The position numbers and the translations under genes were made by a program. From assembly GCF_014637405.1 (NCBI RefSeq), contig NZ_BMEY01000017.1, positions 1 to 64,000 on the forward strand: 64,000 nt of DNA. Direction: 5' to 3'. The stretch is from Ornithinibacillus halotolerans (GTDB lineage Bacteria > Bacillota > Bacilli > Bacillales > Amphibacillaceae). Under the pieces are notes generated by a model, which worked only from the letters and a program-made list of their open reading frames with translations, had not been told where the DNA came from and did not search any database. This document shows positions 43,644 to 52,960 of this stretch, one piece after another (position 1 is the first letter of the stretch; each line of letters opens with the position of its first letter).

Positions 43644-44621
43644 ATGATCTTAAAAGGTTTACATCATGTATCCGCTATAACAGCTAATGCAAGAAAGAAC
43701 TATGAGTTTTACTCAAAAGTTCTAGGTATGCGATTAGTAAAAAAATCGGTCAACCAAGATGCTACCTCCATGTATCATTTATTTTATGCTGATGAAATCG
43801 GCAATCCAGGAACTGACTTAACCTTTTTTGAAATACCTAATGCCGGCCGTACTTATCAGGGCAATAATAGTATTTCTAGAGTATCGTTACGTGTTCCTAA
43901 TGATAACGCGTTAAACTATTGGGTTCAACGTTTCAATAATTTACAAGTAGACCATGATGGAATTTCTGAACAGAATGGCCATCATGTTATTCATTTTCGT
44001 GATCACGAGAACCAACGATTAACTTTAATTTCCGATGAAAAGAACCAAGGGGTTGCTGGAGGGATACCATGGAAACATAGTCATGCATCTGTAGAAAATG
44101 GCATCGTCGGATTAGGTCCAGTAAAAATTACCGTTCCAGATTCAGAACCTACAGTAAAAGCCTTAACAAAAGTATTGTCATTTAAGAAAATCGGAAGTTA
44201 TCCTTCCCCTGTTCTTGGACAGAAAGATATATTAGTATTCTCCACTGGTGAAGGCGGTAATGGTGCAGAAGTGCATCTAGAAGTACGGAATGACCTTCCT
44301 AGAGAAAGACCTGGTAAAGGGAGTGTTCATCATGTCGCATTTCGAGTGGATAGTGATAAAGAGCTTACAAAATGGTATGAGAAATTGATTGAGGCTCGAA
44401 TGCCCAATTCTGGGATTGTAGATAGATATTATTTTAAAGCACTGTATTTTAGGGACCAAAATCGTATTCTTTTTGAATTATCGACAGATGGCCCTGGTTT
44501 TGCAACTGATGAAGATGTGGAACATCTTGGTGAAAAATTAGCATTGCCACCATTTTTAGAAGATCAACGAGCTGAAATAGAAGCAAATTTAGAGCCATTA
44601 GAAACAAAATCAACCAAATAA
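43644..44621 (+). CDS. mhqO: Ring-cleaving dioxygenase, MhqO/MhqA-like
   Basis: A 325-residue VOC-superfamily dioxygenase. Two VOC modules are present: GLHHVSAITANARKNYEFYSKVLGMRLVKKSVNQD at the start and GSVHHVAFRVDSDKELTKWY in the second half. The metal ligands are probably the first His pair, His of SVHHVAF and a Glu near RILFELSTDGPGF. In B. subtilis such enzymes are induced by hydroquinones and quinones through MhqR. AAGGAGG precedes the ATG. It is monocistronic behind an MhqR-like operator. Confidence 0.87.
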   Translation: MILKGLHHVSAITANARKNYEFYSKVLGMRLVKKSVNQDATSMYHLFYADEIGNPGTDLTFFEIPNAGRTYQGNNSISRVSLRVPNDNALNYWVQRFNNLQVDHDGISEQNGHHVIHFRDHENQRLTLISDEKNQGVAGGIPWKHSHASVENGIVGLGPVKITVPDSEPTVKALTKVLSFKKIGSYPSPVLGQKDILVFSTGEGGNGAEVHLEVRNDLPRERPGKGSVHHVAFRVDSDKELTKWYEKLIEARMPNSGIVDRYYFKALYFRDQNRILFELSTDGPGFATDEDVEHLGEKLALPPFLEDQRAEIEANLEPLETKSTK

Positions 44622-44622
44622 T

Positions 44623-44661
44623 AAACAGCAGCGAAGCCCTTTTAATCCTTCGCTGCTGTTT
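44623..44661. terminator. Bidirectional terminator
   Basis: AAACAGCAGCGAAG (44623-44636) pairs perfectly with CTTCGCTGCTGTTT (44648-44661), between the convergent mhqO and ytzI genes. Confidence 0.88.
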
Positions 44662-44663
44662 AT

Positions 44664-44834
44664 TTATTTCTTAAGATTAGTATTATCTTCACCTGTCAAT
44701 TGATTTTCTTCTGATTGTGACGGGAGTGGATCTACTTTATGGTTATAGCCGTATCCCTTATTTAAAGTTAATATTGATAACCAAACAACGATAATTGTAA
44801 TAACTACACTAATAACTGCAACAACCCAAATCAT
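44664..44834 (-). CDS. ytzI: YtzI-like small membrane protein
   Basis: A 56-residue protein from ATG at 44834 to TAA at 44664, with AGGGGG upstream. One N-terminal membrane segment (IWVVAVISVVITIIVVWLSI) is followed by NKGYGYNHKVDPLP, the conserved signature of YtzI in Bacillus, and an acidic tail ending LKK. Function unknown. The gene was too short for the usual cut-off but is well supported by its signature and terminator. Confidence 0.82.
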   Translation of the reverse strand: MIWVVAVISVVITIIVVWLSILTLNKGYGYNHKVDPLPSQSEENQLTGEDNTNLKK

Positions 44835-45227
44835 GTGAATCCCCCTTTTCTTTATCCTATTGTTTATAATTCTAACATGAAATTAATTATTTTCTAGTGT
44901 AAGTATATTAAATTGCACTTTGGCAATTATTGAGGATTTTAAAGTATTTGCCACTATATACTAGCATCTTTAAGAATCGTAGAGATGTTATGGATAAACC
45001 TAATTTAACCATAAATAATTAAAAATTATCTAAAAATTTCACGTTTGTATCAAATTTTAGAAACCTATACCATTAAAGATGTAACTGTTTGCAGTACATT
45101 AATAATGCCGGCATTTCATTTATGATTTTGTACATAACTTTAACAGTCGCTATTGTTTCTAACTTATTTATATATCAAACTATTTAGTTTGATTCTTTTT
45201 AATAAAACTAGGAGGTCTATCTATTTT
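44835..45227. other. Intergenic region upstream of ehuB
   Basis: About 390 bp of AT-rich sequence with no coding frame. It contains a perfect 12-bp palindrome AATGCCGGCATT (45104-45115), a possible operator. TTGTAC (45128) and TATTGT (45151) are 17 nt apart and might form a weak ehuB promoter. Nothing else is recognised. Confidence 0.5.
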
Positions 45228-46088
45228 ATGAGGAAAATATTAGTAGCATTATTTCTTTGCTTATCTGTAGTATTTTTAGCTGCATGCGGATCAGGTGAGG
45301 ATGACAAATTGGCCAAGCTTCAAGACGAAGGAAAGGTCACTATTGGTTTTGCAAATGAAAAGCCATACGCTTATGAAGAAAATGGCGAGTTAAAAGGCGC
45401 CGCAGTAGATATTGCTAAAGCTGTATTTGCTGAATTAGGGGTGGAAGAAGTAGAGTCTGAACTTCTTGATTTTGGTCAATTAATCTCAGGGCTAAATGCT
45501 GGACAGTTTGATGTTATTACAGCTGGAATGGCCATTAGACCTGACCGTTGTGAGAATGTTGCATTCGGAGAACCTGAAATGAAATATGGGGAAGGATTAG
45601 TTGTCCAAAATGGAAATCCGCAGAATCTAGAAAGCTACGAAGATATTGCAAATAATCCGGATGTCGTTGTTGCAGTAATGCAAGGAGCGACAGAGAATGG
45701 CTTTTTAAAAGAGGCAGGAGTAGATCCCGACCAAATACTTTCTGTACCTGATATCCCAGCCTCCATTGCCGCTGTAGAATCAGGACGTGCCGATGCTACA
45801 ACCGCTACAGAATTTACTATTAAGGACGCAATGAATTCTGCTAATTCCGATAAACTCGAATTCGTAGAGACTTTCCAACAACCAGATGTTGAAGGAGTTC
45901 CAAGTTACGGAGCGGCAGCATTTAATCAAAACGATACAGAACTTTTAGAAGCATATAATGAAGTTCTAGCAGAATTAAAAGCTGACGGTACTGTTGCCAA
46001 ACTATTAGAAGAGAATGGCTTCAGTGAGCAAATGAATATGGTTCCGGATGAAATTACAACTGAAAAAATTTGCAATGGTGAAATCTAG
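45228..46088 (+). CDS. ehuB: Ectoine/hydroxyectoine ABC substrate-binding lipoprotein
   Basis: A 286-residue EhuB-type binding protein. The lipobox VFLAAC lies at ~20. The family stretches VTIGFANEKPYAYEENGELKG, GLNAGQFDVITAGMAIRPDRCENVAFGEP, QGATENGFLKEAGVDPDQI and VPSYGAAAF are typical of EhuB rather than of other family 3 proteins. It captures compatible solutes for import as osmoprotectant or nutrient. The ATG at 45228 follows AGGAGGT; the longer frame adds 25 unlikely residues. A partial terminator follows. Confidence 0.9.
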   Translation: MRKILVALFLCLSVVFLAACGSGEDDKLAKLQDEGKVTIGFANEKPYAYEENGELKGAAVDIAKAVFAELGVEEVESELLDFGQLISGLNAGQFDVITAGMAIRPDRCENVAFGEPEMKYGEGLVVQNGNPQNLESYEDIANNPDVVVAVMQGATENGFLKEAGVDPDQILSVPDIPASIAAVESGRADATTATEFTIKDAMNSANSDKLEFVETFQQPDVEGVPSYGAAAFNQNDTELLEAYNEVLAELKADGTVAKLLEENGFSEQMNMVPDEITTEKICNGEI

Positions 46089-46103
46089 ATCATAAACAAC
46101 ATG

Positions 46104-46158
46104 ACTCCATAGGGTTTACCCCAGATGAGGGGTCTGTTCCCTATGGAGTTTTATTTTC
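46104..46158 (+). terminator. Intercistronic hairpin, partial terminator between ehuB and ehuC
   Basis: ACTCCATAGGG (46104-46114) pairs perfectly with CCCTATGGAGT (46139-46149), with an inner ACCCC/GGGGT stem and a T-rich tail. It likely makes ehuB mRNA more abundant than the permease mRNA. An ATG at 46125 inside it is not a credible start. Confidence 0.8.
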
Positions 46159-46163
46159 TATAT

Positions 46164-46841
46164 ATGGGAGTGATTATAATTAATGCAATAATAGAAGTTT
46201 TCCCAGTATTAATGAAGGGAATTCATATTACAATAACCGTTTTTATTCTCTCTGTGATATTTGGTTATCTATTTGCCTTCATTGCTGGTTTATGTAGATT
46301 ATCTAATAACATAATAATTCGAAGCACTACAAGTTTTTACGTTGAAATATTTCGAGGAACATCCTTAATTGTGCAGTTATTCTGGTTATATTATGCAATT
46401 CCAATGTTATTTAATATTGGTATCGACAATCGCCTAATGGCAGGGGTTTTAGCAATCTCATTAAACTACGGTGCTTATATGTCTGAGATTGTCCGTGGTT
46501 CTATTTTAGCAGTAGATAAAGGACAAACAGAAGCCTCTATCGCTCTTAATTTAACCCGTTTCCAACGAATGCGACTCGTTGTATTTCCTCAAGCTCTTCG
46601 TATGATGTTACCTGAATTCGGAAACTATCTCATTCAAATGCTTAAAGCAACATCACTCGTATCACTAATAGGAATGACAGATATTTTATACCATGGAAAT
46701 ATATTAAGAAGTACCAATCTTTCCATGGCACCTACAGTTTACTTATTATTACTCGTATTCTACTTTATCATGGCACTACCACTAATTTTCCTTACACGTA
46801 AAGGCGAAGAGATATCAAAGAGAGGGGTGGCTAACGGGTGA
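46164..46841 (+). CDS. ehuC: Ectoine/hydroxyectoine ABC importer permease
   Basis: A permease of about 225 residues with five membrane segments and the coupling loop EASIALNLTRFQRMRLVVFPQA. RGTSLIVQLFWLYY and SEIVRGSI are typical of polar amino acid permeases. The start is unclear: ATG 46164 lacks a well placed ribosome site, since GGGAGTG falls just after it, so translation could begin a few codons downstream at a rare codon (ATT 46179). It overlaps ehuD by 4 nt. Confidence 0.87.
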   Translation: MGVIIINAIIEVFPVLMKGIHITITVFILSVIFGYLFAFIAGLCRLSNNIIIRSTTSFYVEIFRGTSLIVQLFWLYYAIPMLFNIGIDNRLMAGVLAISLNYGAYMSEIVRGSILAVDKGQTEASIALNLTRFQRMRLVVFPQALRMMLPEFGNYLIQMLKATSLVSLIGMTDILYHGNILRSTNLSMAPTVYLLLLVFYFIMALPLIFLTRKGEEISKRGVANG

Positions 46842-47551
46842 ATATAAATTGGAAGTGGGATATGTTCTTTGATGCATTTCCCTTTATTTTAAAAGGTATA
46901 GGCGTAACAATCGGTTTAACATTTGCATGTTTCTTATTTGCTTTAGTTTTTGGATTTGTTTGGGTTATTTTAAGGCGTATTAAGTTTAAGCCTATTAACT
47001 GGTTAGTAACTTGGACGATGGAGTTCATTCGTTCTACACCTCCATTAATCCAATTATTCTTTATCTATTATGCTTGGCCAATGATTCCAGGTATCGGTGT
47101 TACGTTATCATCCATTACATGTGCAATTTTAGGTCTTGGAATTCATTTTAGTACGTATATTGGCGAAGTATATCGTTCAGGGATCGACAGTGTGGATAAA
47201 GGTCAATGGGAAGCTTCTGTTGCACTTAATTATTCCACTAGACAAACATGGCTGAAAATTATTTTACCACAAGCAATACCACCTACTATTCCAATGCTAG
47301 GAAACTATTTAATTATCATGTTTAAAGAAGTTCCACTAGCTTCTACAATTGGTGTCGTAGGAATTTTAGCTTTAGCAGAAACATACGGGGCAGAGCACTA
47401 TCGTAACTTAGAGGCGTATACAATTGTCGCGCTTATCTTCTTAGTTTTAAGCTATCCTTCTGCTATTTTAATAAATAAGTTAGAGCGAAAAATGAATCGT
47501 CGTTTCGATAAAAATGCTGTGATGCAGGAAAGTAAAGGAGCGGTTATTTGA
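46838..47551 (+). CDS. ehuD: Ectoine/hydroxyectoine ABC importer permease
   Basis: A 237-residue permease paired with EhuC. The coupling loop is EASVALNYSTRQTWLKIILPQA, with RSTPPLIQLFFIYYAWP and STYIGEVYRSGI. GTG start at 46838 overlaps the ehuC stop (GTGA), with GAGAGGGGTGG upstream. Its stop overlaps the ehuA ATG by one base. Two distinct permeases and a late ATPase are the standard ehuBCDA order. Confidence 0.9.
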   Translation: MNINWKWDMFFDAFPFILKGIGVTIGLTFACFLFALVFGFVWVILRRIKFKPINWLVTWTMEFIRSTPPLIQLFFIYYAWPMIPGIGVTLSSITCAILGLGIHFSTYIGEVYRSGIDSVDKGQWEASVALNYSTRQTWLKIILPQAIPPTIPMLGNYLIIMFKEVPLASTIGVVGILALAETYGAEHYRNLEAYTIVALIFLVLSYPSAILINKLERKMNRRFDKNAVMQESKGAVI

Positions 47552-48369
47552 TGGCTGAATTGGTAAAAGAAATGAAACAATCGATAACTCCTAAACGAGG
47601 AGCAAAACCTATTGTTGAATATAAAGATGTCTATAAATCATTTGGTGAAGTAGAAGTATTGAAAGGACTAAACTTAGATATTTTCCCTGGAGAAAAAGTA
47701 GCATTGATTGGTCCAAGTGGATCAGGAAAAACGACAATTATACGAATGTTAATGACATTAGAACAACCAACTTCAGGAGAAATCATTGTTGATGGTACAG
47801 ATCTATGGCATATGAAAAAGAACGGTAAAACTATACCTGCAAATGAAAAACATCTACGTGAAGTTAGAGGAGATATTGGCATGGTATTCCAACATTTTAA
47901 CCTATTTCCTCATATGACCATCTTAGAAAATTGTATGACAGCACCAATTCAAGTAAAAAAAGAATCAAAAGAAACTGCTAGGGAAAGATCAGTTGAAATG
48001 CTTGAAAAAGTTGGTCTTGGAGATAAGCTAGATAATTATCCTAGTCAATTATCTGGTGGACAAAAACAGCGAGTTGCCATGGCACGGGCATTAGTTATGC
48101 GACCAAAAATTATGCTTTTTGATGAAGTTACCTCAGCCTTAGACCCAGAGCTTGTCGGCGAAGTATTAGAAGTAATCCGCGATATAGCTGAGGAAGGGGA
48201 AATGGCAATGGTACTCGTAACCCATGAGATGGATTTTGCTCTAGAAATAGCTGATCGGGTTATTTTCTTAGACGATGGAGTAATAGCTGAACAGGGCTCA
48301 GCTTCAGAAGTTCTTGAGGAATCCGATAACGAACGTTTACAGCAGTTCTTATATCGTTTCAGAAGTTAG
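47551..48369 (+). CDS. ehuA: Ectoine/hydroxyectoine ABC importer ATP-binding protein
   Basis: A 272-residue GlnQ-type ATPase with an N-terminal extension of ~25 residues. Walker A is GPSGSGKTT, the Q-loop GMVFQHFNLFPH, signature LSGGQKQR and Walker B IMLFDEVTSALDPE, with the switch His in VTHEM. The insertion around DLWHMKKNGKTIPANEKHLR is a mark of EhuA proteins. The ATG at 47551 follows AGGAG. No ectoine degradation (doe/eut) genes follow, so import for osmoprotection is favoured. Confidence 0.92.
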   Translation: MAELVKEMKQSITPKRGAKPIVEYKDVYKSFGEVEVLKGLNLDIFPGEKVALIGPSGSGKTTIIRMLMTLEQPTSGEIIVDGTDLWHMKKNGKTIPANEKHLREVRGDIGMVFQHFNLFPHMTILENCMTAPIQVKKESKETARERSVEMLEKVGLGDKLDNYPSQLSGGQKQRVAMARALVMRPKIMLFDEVTSALDPELVGEVLEVIRDIAEEGEMAMVLVTHEMDFALEIADRVIFLDDGVIAEQGSASEVLEESDNERLQQFLYRFRS

Positions 48370-48407
48370 TTAGGGACAGTCCCCCTTTATACTCTTATAC
48401 AAGCAAA

Positions 48408-48435
48408 AAGAAGCTGTGCACCTGCACAGCTTCTT
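48408..48435. terminator. Bidirectional terminator overlapping murB stop
   Basis: AAGAAGCTGTGCA (48408-48420) pairs with TGCACAGCTTCTT (48423-48435). The inner pairs must open since only CC is left as loop. The right arm includes the murB stop codon. Confidence 0.82.
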
Positions 48436-49351
48436 ATTCTATATCTTCACCGATTATTCGTACTTCCCTCTCAAGCGTAACTCCAAATTTATCTTTTACA
48501 GTCTTTTGAACATGTTTGATTAATTGTAAATAATCATTTGCCGTGGCATTATCTATATTCACAATAAATCCTGCATGTTTTAGGGAAACTTGGGCTCCTC
48601 CTATTTGCGTACCTTGCAAACCACTATCTTGTATTAGCTTTCCAGCATAATAACCTGGTGGACGCTTAAATACACTTCCGCAAGATGGGTATTCTAGCGG
48701 CTGTTTTGACTCCCGCTTAAACGTTAAATCATCCATTACTGCTTTAATCTCATCATAGTTACCTTCATTTAGAGCAAATGTTGCTTCTAACACAATATAT
48801 CCTTTATCTGGAATATTACTTGTACGATAATCTAAGTCCAGATCTTTAGCTTGGAGTGATAAAAGATTACCATTATGGTCAATAACAAGTGTGCTTTCTA
48901 AACAATCTTTTATCTCACCACCATAGGCTCCAGCATTCATATACAATGCTCCACCTACTGAACCTGGAATGCCACATGCAAATTCTAGGCCTGTAAGACT
49001 TTGTTTTAACGCTTCACGAGAGGTATCAATTATTCTAGCACCACTTCCGGCAATAACTTTAGTACCTTCCGTTCTTATTTCATTTAATTTATTTAAATTC
49101 ATGACAATACCACGGATACCGCCATCTTTTACAATTAGGTTAGATCCATTTCCTAGTAACGTAAAAGGAATATCTTCTTCCTTTGCAAGCTTAACAATTT
49201 GCTGAACTTCTTCATATGTTTCTGGAGTTACAAGTAAATCAGCTAATCCACCTAAACGGGTGTACGTATGACTCTTTAAAGGCTCATTAACCATTACATT
49301 TTTCTCCGATGTAATGTGAATCAGCTTTTCATATACATGATGATTGATCAC
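48434..49351 (-). CDS. murB: UDP-N-acetylenolpyruvoylglucosamine reductase
   Basis: A 305-residue FAD enzyme of peptidoglycan synthesis, forming UDP-MurNAc with NADPH. FAD-binding motifs are [30 protein letters not shown] and [21 protein letters not shown]. The type IIb features [21 protein letters not shown] (catalytic Ser) and [14 protein letters not shown] are present, with a catalytic Glu near LEREVRIIG. The GTG start at 49351 follows AAAGGA. It stands apart from mur clusters, as a single gene. Confidence 0.95.
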   Translation of the reverse strand: MINHHVYEKLIHITSEKNVMVNEPLKSHTYTRLGGLADLLVTPETYEEVQQIVKLAKEEDIPFTLLGNGSNLIVKDGGIRGIVMNLNKLNEIRTEGTKVIAGSGARIIDTSREALKQSLTGLEFACGIPGSVGGALYMNAGAYGGEIKDCLESTLVIDHNGNLLSLQAKDLDLDYRTSNIPDKGYIVLEATFALNEGNYDEIKAVMDDLTFKRESKQPLEYPSCGSVFKRPPGYYAGKLIQDSGLQGTQIGGAQVSLKHAGFIVNIDNATANDYLQLIKHVQKTVKDKFGVTLEREVRIIGEDIE

Positions 49352-49530
49352 AAAAAATCATTCCTTTAATTAAAGTACAAAATAAAGCTATCTGTCTTAT
49401 TGTAAGGTATTTTTGCAATTCATGCCACATTATACAGAATAAATACCTAGTGTATGCTTTATTAGAGTTTCTTATATACAACACTATCTGAATATATATG
49501 CATAATAATATATTACATTCCTAATTCATA

Positions 49531-49908
49531 TTAATGAGCTCTTATTAATGTTTTTTGCTTTAAAATAAACCACGTAAAATATGCAGCTATCCCTGCCAAT
49601 AGTACTTTCACAACAAGAAGAGGTACCACGAAGAAGATTGTAAAGAGCATAGAAATCCATAGTAATGTAACTCCAATAATTTTAGCCTGTAAAGGGATTC
49701 CATTACCCTCTCGATAATTTTTAATATATGGGCCTAGATACTTATTTGTGATTAACCACTCATATAATCGCTCTGAACTCCTTATAAAGCAAGCTGCTGC
49801 TAATAATAGAAGTGGTGTAGTTGGTATTAATGGTAAAAATATCCCAATAACTGCCAACAATAAGGAGACAAGCCCTGCAGTTACTAAAAACAGCTTCTTG
49901 ATATACAT
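49531..49908 (-). CDS. DUF454 (YbaN-type) membrane protein
   Basis: A ~125-residue protein with three to four membrane segments. The signature LAVIGIFLPLIPTTPLLLLAAACFIRSSERLYEWL is the DUF454/YbaN hallmark, followed by LGPYIKNYREGNGIPLQAKI. I prefer the ATG at 49908 to a GTG three codons upstream; the ribosome site (CTGGTG) is weak for both. Function unknown. It lies alone between two short gaps. Confidence 0.8.
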   Translation of the reverse strand: MYIKKLFLVTAGLVSLLLAVIGIFLPLIPTTPLLLLAAACFIRSSERLYEWLITNKYLGPYIKNYREGNGIPLQAKIIGVTLLWISMLFTIFFVVPLLVVKVLLAGIAAYFTWFILKQKTLIRAH

Positions 49909-50027
49909 AGTAAACACCAGCTTATAATAATTTATTCATTTCTAGTATATCAATAAAAAAATGTGCATTTACATTGTATATAGTAAGATTTCATGAAACT
50001 TTTTATAAGTTTGTAGAAAGTAAAAAA

Positions 50028-50049
50028 GCACACGGTCATTGCCATGTGC
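50028..50049 (-). terminator. Terminator of the SurA-N lipoprotein gene
   Basis: GCACACGG (50028-50035) pairs with CCATGTGC (50042-50049), one mismatch; the leftward transcript continues into T6. Confidence 0.7.
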
Positions 50050-50056
50050 CTCTCTT

Positions 50057-50731
50057 CTAAATATGCTTTTTTATTTCAGCTGTTTCCATTAATTCTTCTA
50101 CTCTAACTTTAAGTGCATCAGCTTCACGTTGTTGTGTAAGTTGATCTTTAATAATTGGTTCCGCTTCTTCATATTCCATAATATTTTCCATATCTTCTTT
50201 CAAGTTATCATATGCCTCTTTAATTTCTTCTTCCGTTACTTCTTCTACTTCAATTTCTTGATCAATAAATTGATTTAGAATTTGTTTAAACCGAATCTGG
50301 TCTTTAAGGGATTCTTCTGTTAAACCAAATTGTTCCTTATATGCATTAAACTGTTCTTCCCCTTGTTCCTTTAATGCATCTAATTCTTCCTGAACTAATT
50401 CTTCAGATGGTAATATTCCATGCTTTTCTGCTTCCTGTTTAATTAGCTCCTGAGCAATAATTTCATTCAGTGTTATATCTTTAATATTTTCTTTATCATC
50501 AATATCTTGACCTAATTGATAGGCTAAGATTTTTGTTTGGAGATATGTCGTATTGTATTGCTTACCATTAACATCCTCTTCATTAATAGTGATGACAATT
50601 TTTTCCTCATCAACTTTTTCATCTTCTTCTAATACGATATCTTTTGGCTCTTTATTTCCTTCTTTATCCTCTCCACATGCCGCTAGTACAGCTAGTAGCG
50701 CTATCATTAATATGAATAAGAATTTTTTCAT
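50057..50731 (-). CDS. SurA N-terminal domain lipoprotein
   Basis: A 224-residue surface lipoprotein. The lipobox LAVLAAC lies at ~18, followed by an acidic stretch (DIVLEEDEKVDEEK). The rest is a helical SurA/PrsA-type chaperone N-domain (TLNEIIAQELIKQEAEKHGI, FKQILNQFIDQEI). The PPIase domain of PrsA is absent. It may assist folding of exported proteins. The ATG at 50731 follows GAGGA; the longer frame adds four residues. Confidence 0.82.
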   Translation of the reverse strand: MKKFLFILMIALLAVLAACGEDKEGNKEPKDIVLEEDEKVDEEKIVITINEEDVNGKQYNTTYLQTKILAYQLGQDIDDKENIKDITLNEIIAQELIKQEAEKHGILPSEELVQEELDALKEQGEEQFNAYKEQFGLTEESLKDQIRFKQILNQFIDQEIEVEEVTEEEIKEAYDNLKEDMENIMEYEEAEPIIKDQLTQQREADALKVRVEELMETAEIKKHI

Positions 50732-50839
50732 GTTATTCCTCATTTCCTATCGTTGTAGTTCTATTCAACCATAATTTAGATATCCATTGCAAGAATAGTA
50801 TATAATCGTTTTACTCACACATTAGACTCATAATAAAAG

Positions 50840-50874
50840 AAGCTCTCAATAGTGTTTTCCACTAATGAGAGCTT
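50840..50874 (-). terminator. Terminator of yclQ
   Basis: AAGCTCTCAATAGTG (50840-50854) pairs with CACTAATGAGAGCTT (50860-50874), one mismatch, with T for the leftward transcript. Confidence 0.82.
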
Positions 50875-50890
50875 TTGATAAGCAAGTAAA

Positions 50891-51931
50891 TTATTTTAAT
50901 TCATCTAAGATTTCTTGAATTTTTGCTAGTTCAGATTGTAATCCCCCGCCACTTAAGTACCAAAGAGGTCCATCTAAATATACTACTCGATCATTTTGAT
51001 AAGCAACAGTTTGTTTAACAATAGCATTTTCTAAATCTTTTTCGATATTTGATTCACCGCCAACAGCAGCAGTACGATCAATTACAAACAATACTTCTGG
51101 GTCGAATTCCAAAATTGCTTCAAATCCGAAGTTAGAACCGTGGGAAGAAGATTCAATATCTTCAGTTACCGGTTTGAATCCATAAACATCATAGACATAG
51201 CCAAAACGAGAATTTGTAGAAAATCCTGATAAGTTGCCTTCGTTATACATCGTCACTAAACTAGTTTCATAATTACCAGCTAATTCTTCAATTTCTTTTA
51301 ACGCTTCATCATATTTTGCTAGGTATTCTTCTGCTTCCGCTTCTTTTTCAAACATCTTAGCAGCGATATCTACAGAAGCTAAGAATGTGTTCCAATAGTC
51401 TTCCTGTACTGCGCCAACGAAAACAACATTTGGTGTGATATCTTTTAACTGTTCATAGTATGGAGCTTGACGTCCAGAAATAAAGATTACGTCTGGCTCT
51501 AAAGCTGCAATATCCTCAAGTAAAGGTTCTTTTAACGTTCCAATACTTCCGTAATCTTCGCCTGCATATTTACTAAGATGCTCTGGTAATGAAGAATCTT
51601 TAGCAACTCCTACAATTCCTTCTACACCAAGTGCATCCAAAGTATCTAAGAAACCATAATCGAACACAACAATATTTTCTGGTTTAGATTCAAATGTTAC
51701 ATCTTCAAACGTATATGATTCGCTTCCATCTCTATTTTCACTAGATGATACAGTTGGAGAGATTGTCATCGGGTATGCTGAGCTAGATTCTCCAGATGAT
51801 CCTTCTTCACCAGTTGTTTGATTATTATTTGAATTATCCTCATTATTACTTGCAGAATCATCTCCACCACAAGCAGCAAGGACAAAAATTACCATTAAAA
51901 ACATAATACTAAGTATTTTCCAGTTTTTCAT
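50891..51931 (-). CDS. yclQ: Siderophore (petrobactin-type) binding lipoprotein
   Basis: A 346-residue FatB/YclQ-class binding protein. The lipobox FVLAAC gives Cys21. A Ser/Asn/Glu-rich linker of ~35 residues is followed by YTFEDVTFESKPENIVVFDYGFLDTLDALGV and the class III fold with EDIAALEPDVIFISGR. It delivers iron-siderophore to the YclNO permease. It follows yclP by 261 bp, with a terminator and its own perfect Fur box in between, so it is transcribed separately. Binding to petrobactin is inferred from similarity to YclQ. Confidence 0.87.
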   Translation of the reverse strand: MKNWKILSIMFLMVIFVLAACGGDDSASNNEDNSNNNQTTGEEGSSGESSSAYPMTISPTVSSSENRDGSESYTFEDVTFESKPENIVVFDYGFLDTLDALGVEGIVGVAKDSSLPEHLSKYAGEDYGSIGTLKEPLLEDIAALEPDVIFISGRQAPYYEQLKDITPNVVFVGAVQEDYWNTFLASVDIAAKMFEKEAEAEEYLAKYDEALKEIEELAGNYETSLVTMYNEGNLSGFSTNSRFGYVYDVYGFKPVTEDIESSSHGSNFGFEAILEFDPEVLFVIDRTAAVGGESNIEKDLENAIVKQTVAYQNDRVVYLDGPLWYLSGGGLQSELAKIQEILDELK

Positions 51932-51964
51932 TAGGTTTTCCCCCTATATGTATTTTATTAAGAA

Positions 51965-51979
51965 TGATAATCATTATCA
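51965..51979. promoter_or_regulatory. Fur box upstream of yclQ
   Basis: TGATAATCATTATCA matches the consensus TGATAATNATTATCA at every position, and extra AATGATAA-type half-sites follow to about 51987. It lies 34 bp upstream of the yclQ start codon, over the likely promoter. Confidence 0.92.
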
Positions 51980-52131
51980 TTGATAACAATTTTCATTATA
52001 GATTGGACTTTACTAATAGTCAATATATAAAACGAAAAAATTATCTAAAATTTTTAGCGCTTACAAAAAACTATGAAAGGCCTCCGTTTTAAGTATAAAG
52101 TAGTTAACAGAAATTATACGTAAAACAAAAA

Positions 52132-52180
52132 TACGTCTTAAACTAATAGTCGTGTCAACGAACTATTTATTTAAGACGTA
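52132..52180 (-). terminator. Terminator of yclNOP
   Basis: TACGTCTTAAA (52132-52142) pairs perfectly with TTTAAGACGTA (52170-52180), with further inner pairing; T-rich tract follows for the leftward transcript. Confidence 0.78.
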
Positions 52181-52192
52181 ATGTAATCTCAA

Positions 52193-52960
52193 TTAAGCAT
52201 GAGAATTAAAATATACACAAATACGACAACCATTTTGTACCTGTACAGGTATATCCATATCATAAATTTCGCGGAGAGACGCAGAGTTTATAATCTCACT
52301 TGTAGGTCCATTCTTTACTAATTTTCCATCTTTTAATGCAACAATACGGTCAGAATAAACAGATGCAAAGTTAATATCGTGTAATACAATAACAACAGTT
52401 TTTCCAAGTTCATCTACAAGTTTACGTAATATCTTCATAATCTGTACTGAATGTTTCATATCCAGATTATTCAATGGTTCATCCAGCAAGATATAGTCTG
52501 TATCTTGAGCGATAACCATAGCAATAAACGCTCGTTGCTTTTGCCCTCCAGAGAGCTCATCAATATATTGATCCTGTATTTCCCTTAAATTCATATAATC
52601 TAAAGCCTGATTAACGTATTTTTCATCTATTTCCGACAACCGCCCTTTTGAATAAGGGTAGCGTCCAAACGAAACTAATTCTCTGACTGTTAAGCGAACA
52701 TTCATAAAGTTTGATTGCTTTAATATAGACACACGTTTGGCAAAAGCATCAGCTTTCCACTTCTTCACATTGTTTTGATCAAGCAATACTTCACCTGTAT
52801 CTGCATCTAATAGACGACTAACCATTGACAATAGTGTTGATTTCCCAGCACCATTCGGCCCAATAAAAGAGGTAATGGTTCCGGGTTGGATAGTAAGTGA
52901 AACATTTTCTACAACATTTTTCTTACCATAACGCTTTGTCAATTCTCTAATTTTAATCAT
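52193..52960 (-). CDS. yclP: Iron-siderophore ABC importer ATP-binding protein
   Basis: A 255-residue FepC-type ATPase. Walker A is GPNGAGKST, signature LSGGQKQR, Walker B YILLDEPLNNLDMKH and switch LHDI. Its frame overlaps the yclO stop by 4 nt, so it is translationally coupled. It drives the YclN/YclO permease. Length and motifs are normal for the family. Confidence 0.93.
   Translation of the reverse strand: MIKIRELTKRYGKKNVVENVSLTIQPGTITSFIGPNGAGKSTLLSMVSRLLDADTGEVLLDQNNVKKWKADAFAKRVSILKQSNFMNVRLTVRELVSFGRYPYSKGRLSEIDEKYVNQALDYMNLREIQDQYIDELSGGQKQRAFIAMVIAQDTDYILLDEPLNNLDMKHSVQIMKILRKLVDELGKTVVIVLHDINFASVYSDRIVALKDGKLVKNGPTSEIINSASLREIYDMDIPVQVQNGCRICVYFNSHA

Noticed and set aside
45104-45115. 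AATGCCGGCATT as an ehu operator
   Set aside because: One perfect palindrome of 12 bp with no known regulator and no second copy; kept only as a note in the intergenic entry.
46125-46163. ATG 46125 as ehuC start
   Set aside because: It lies within the terminator hairpin with no ribosome site, and would add a non-family N-terminus.
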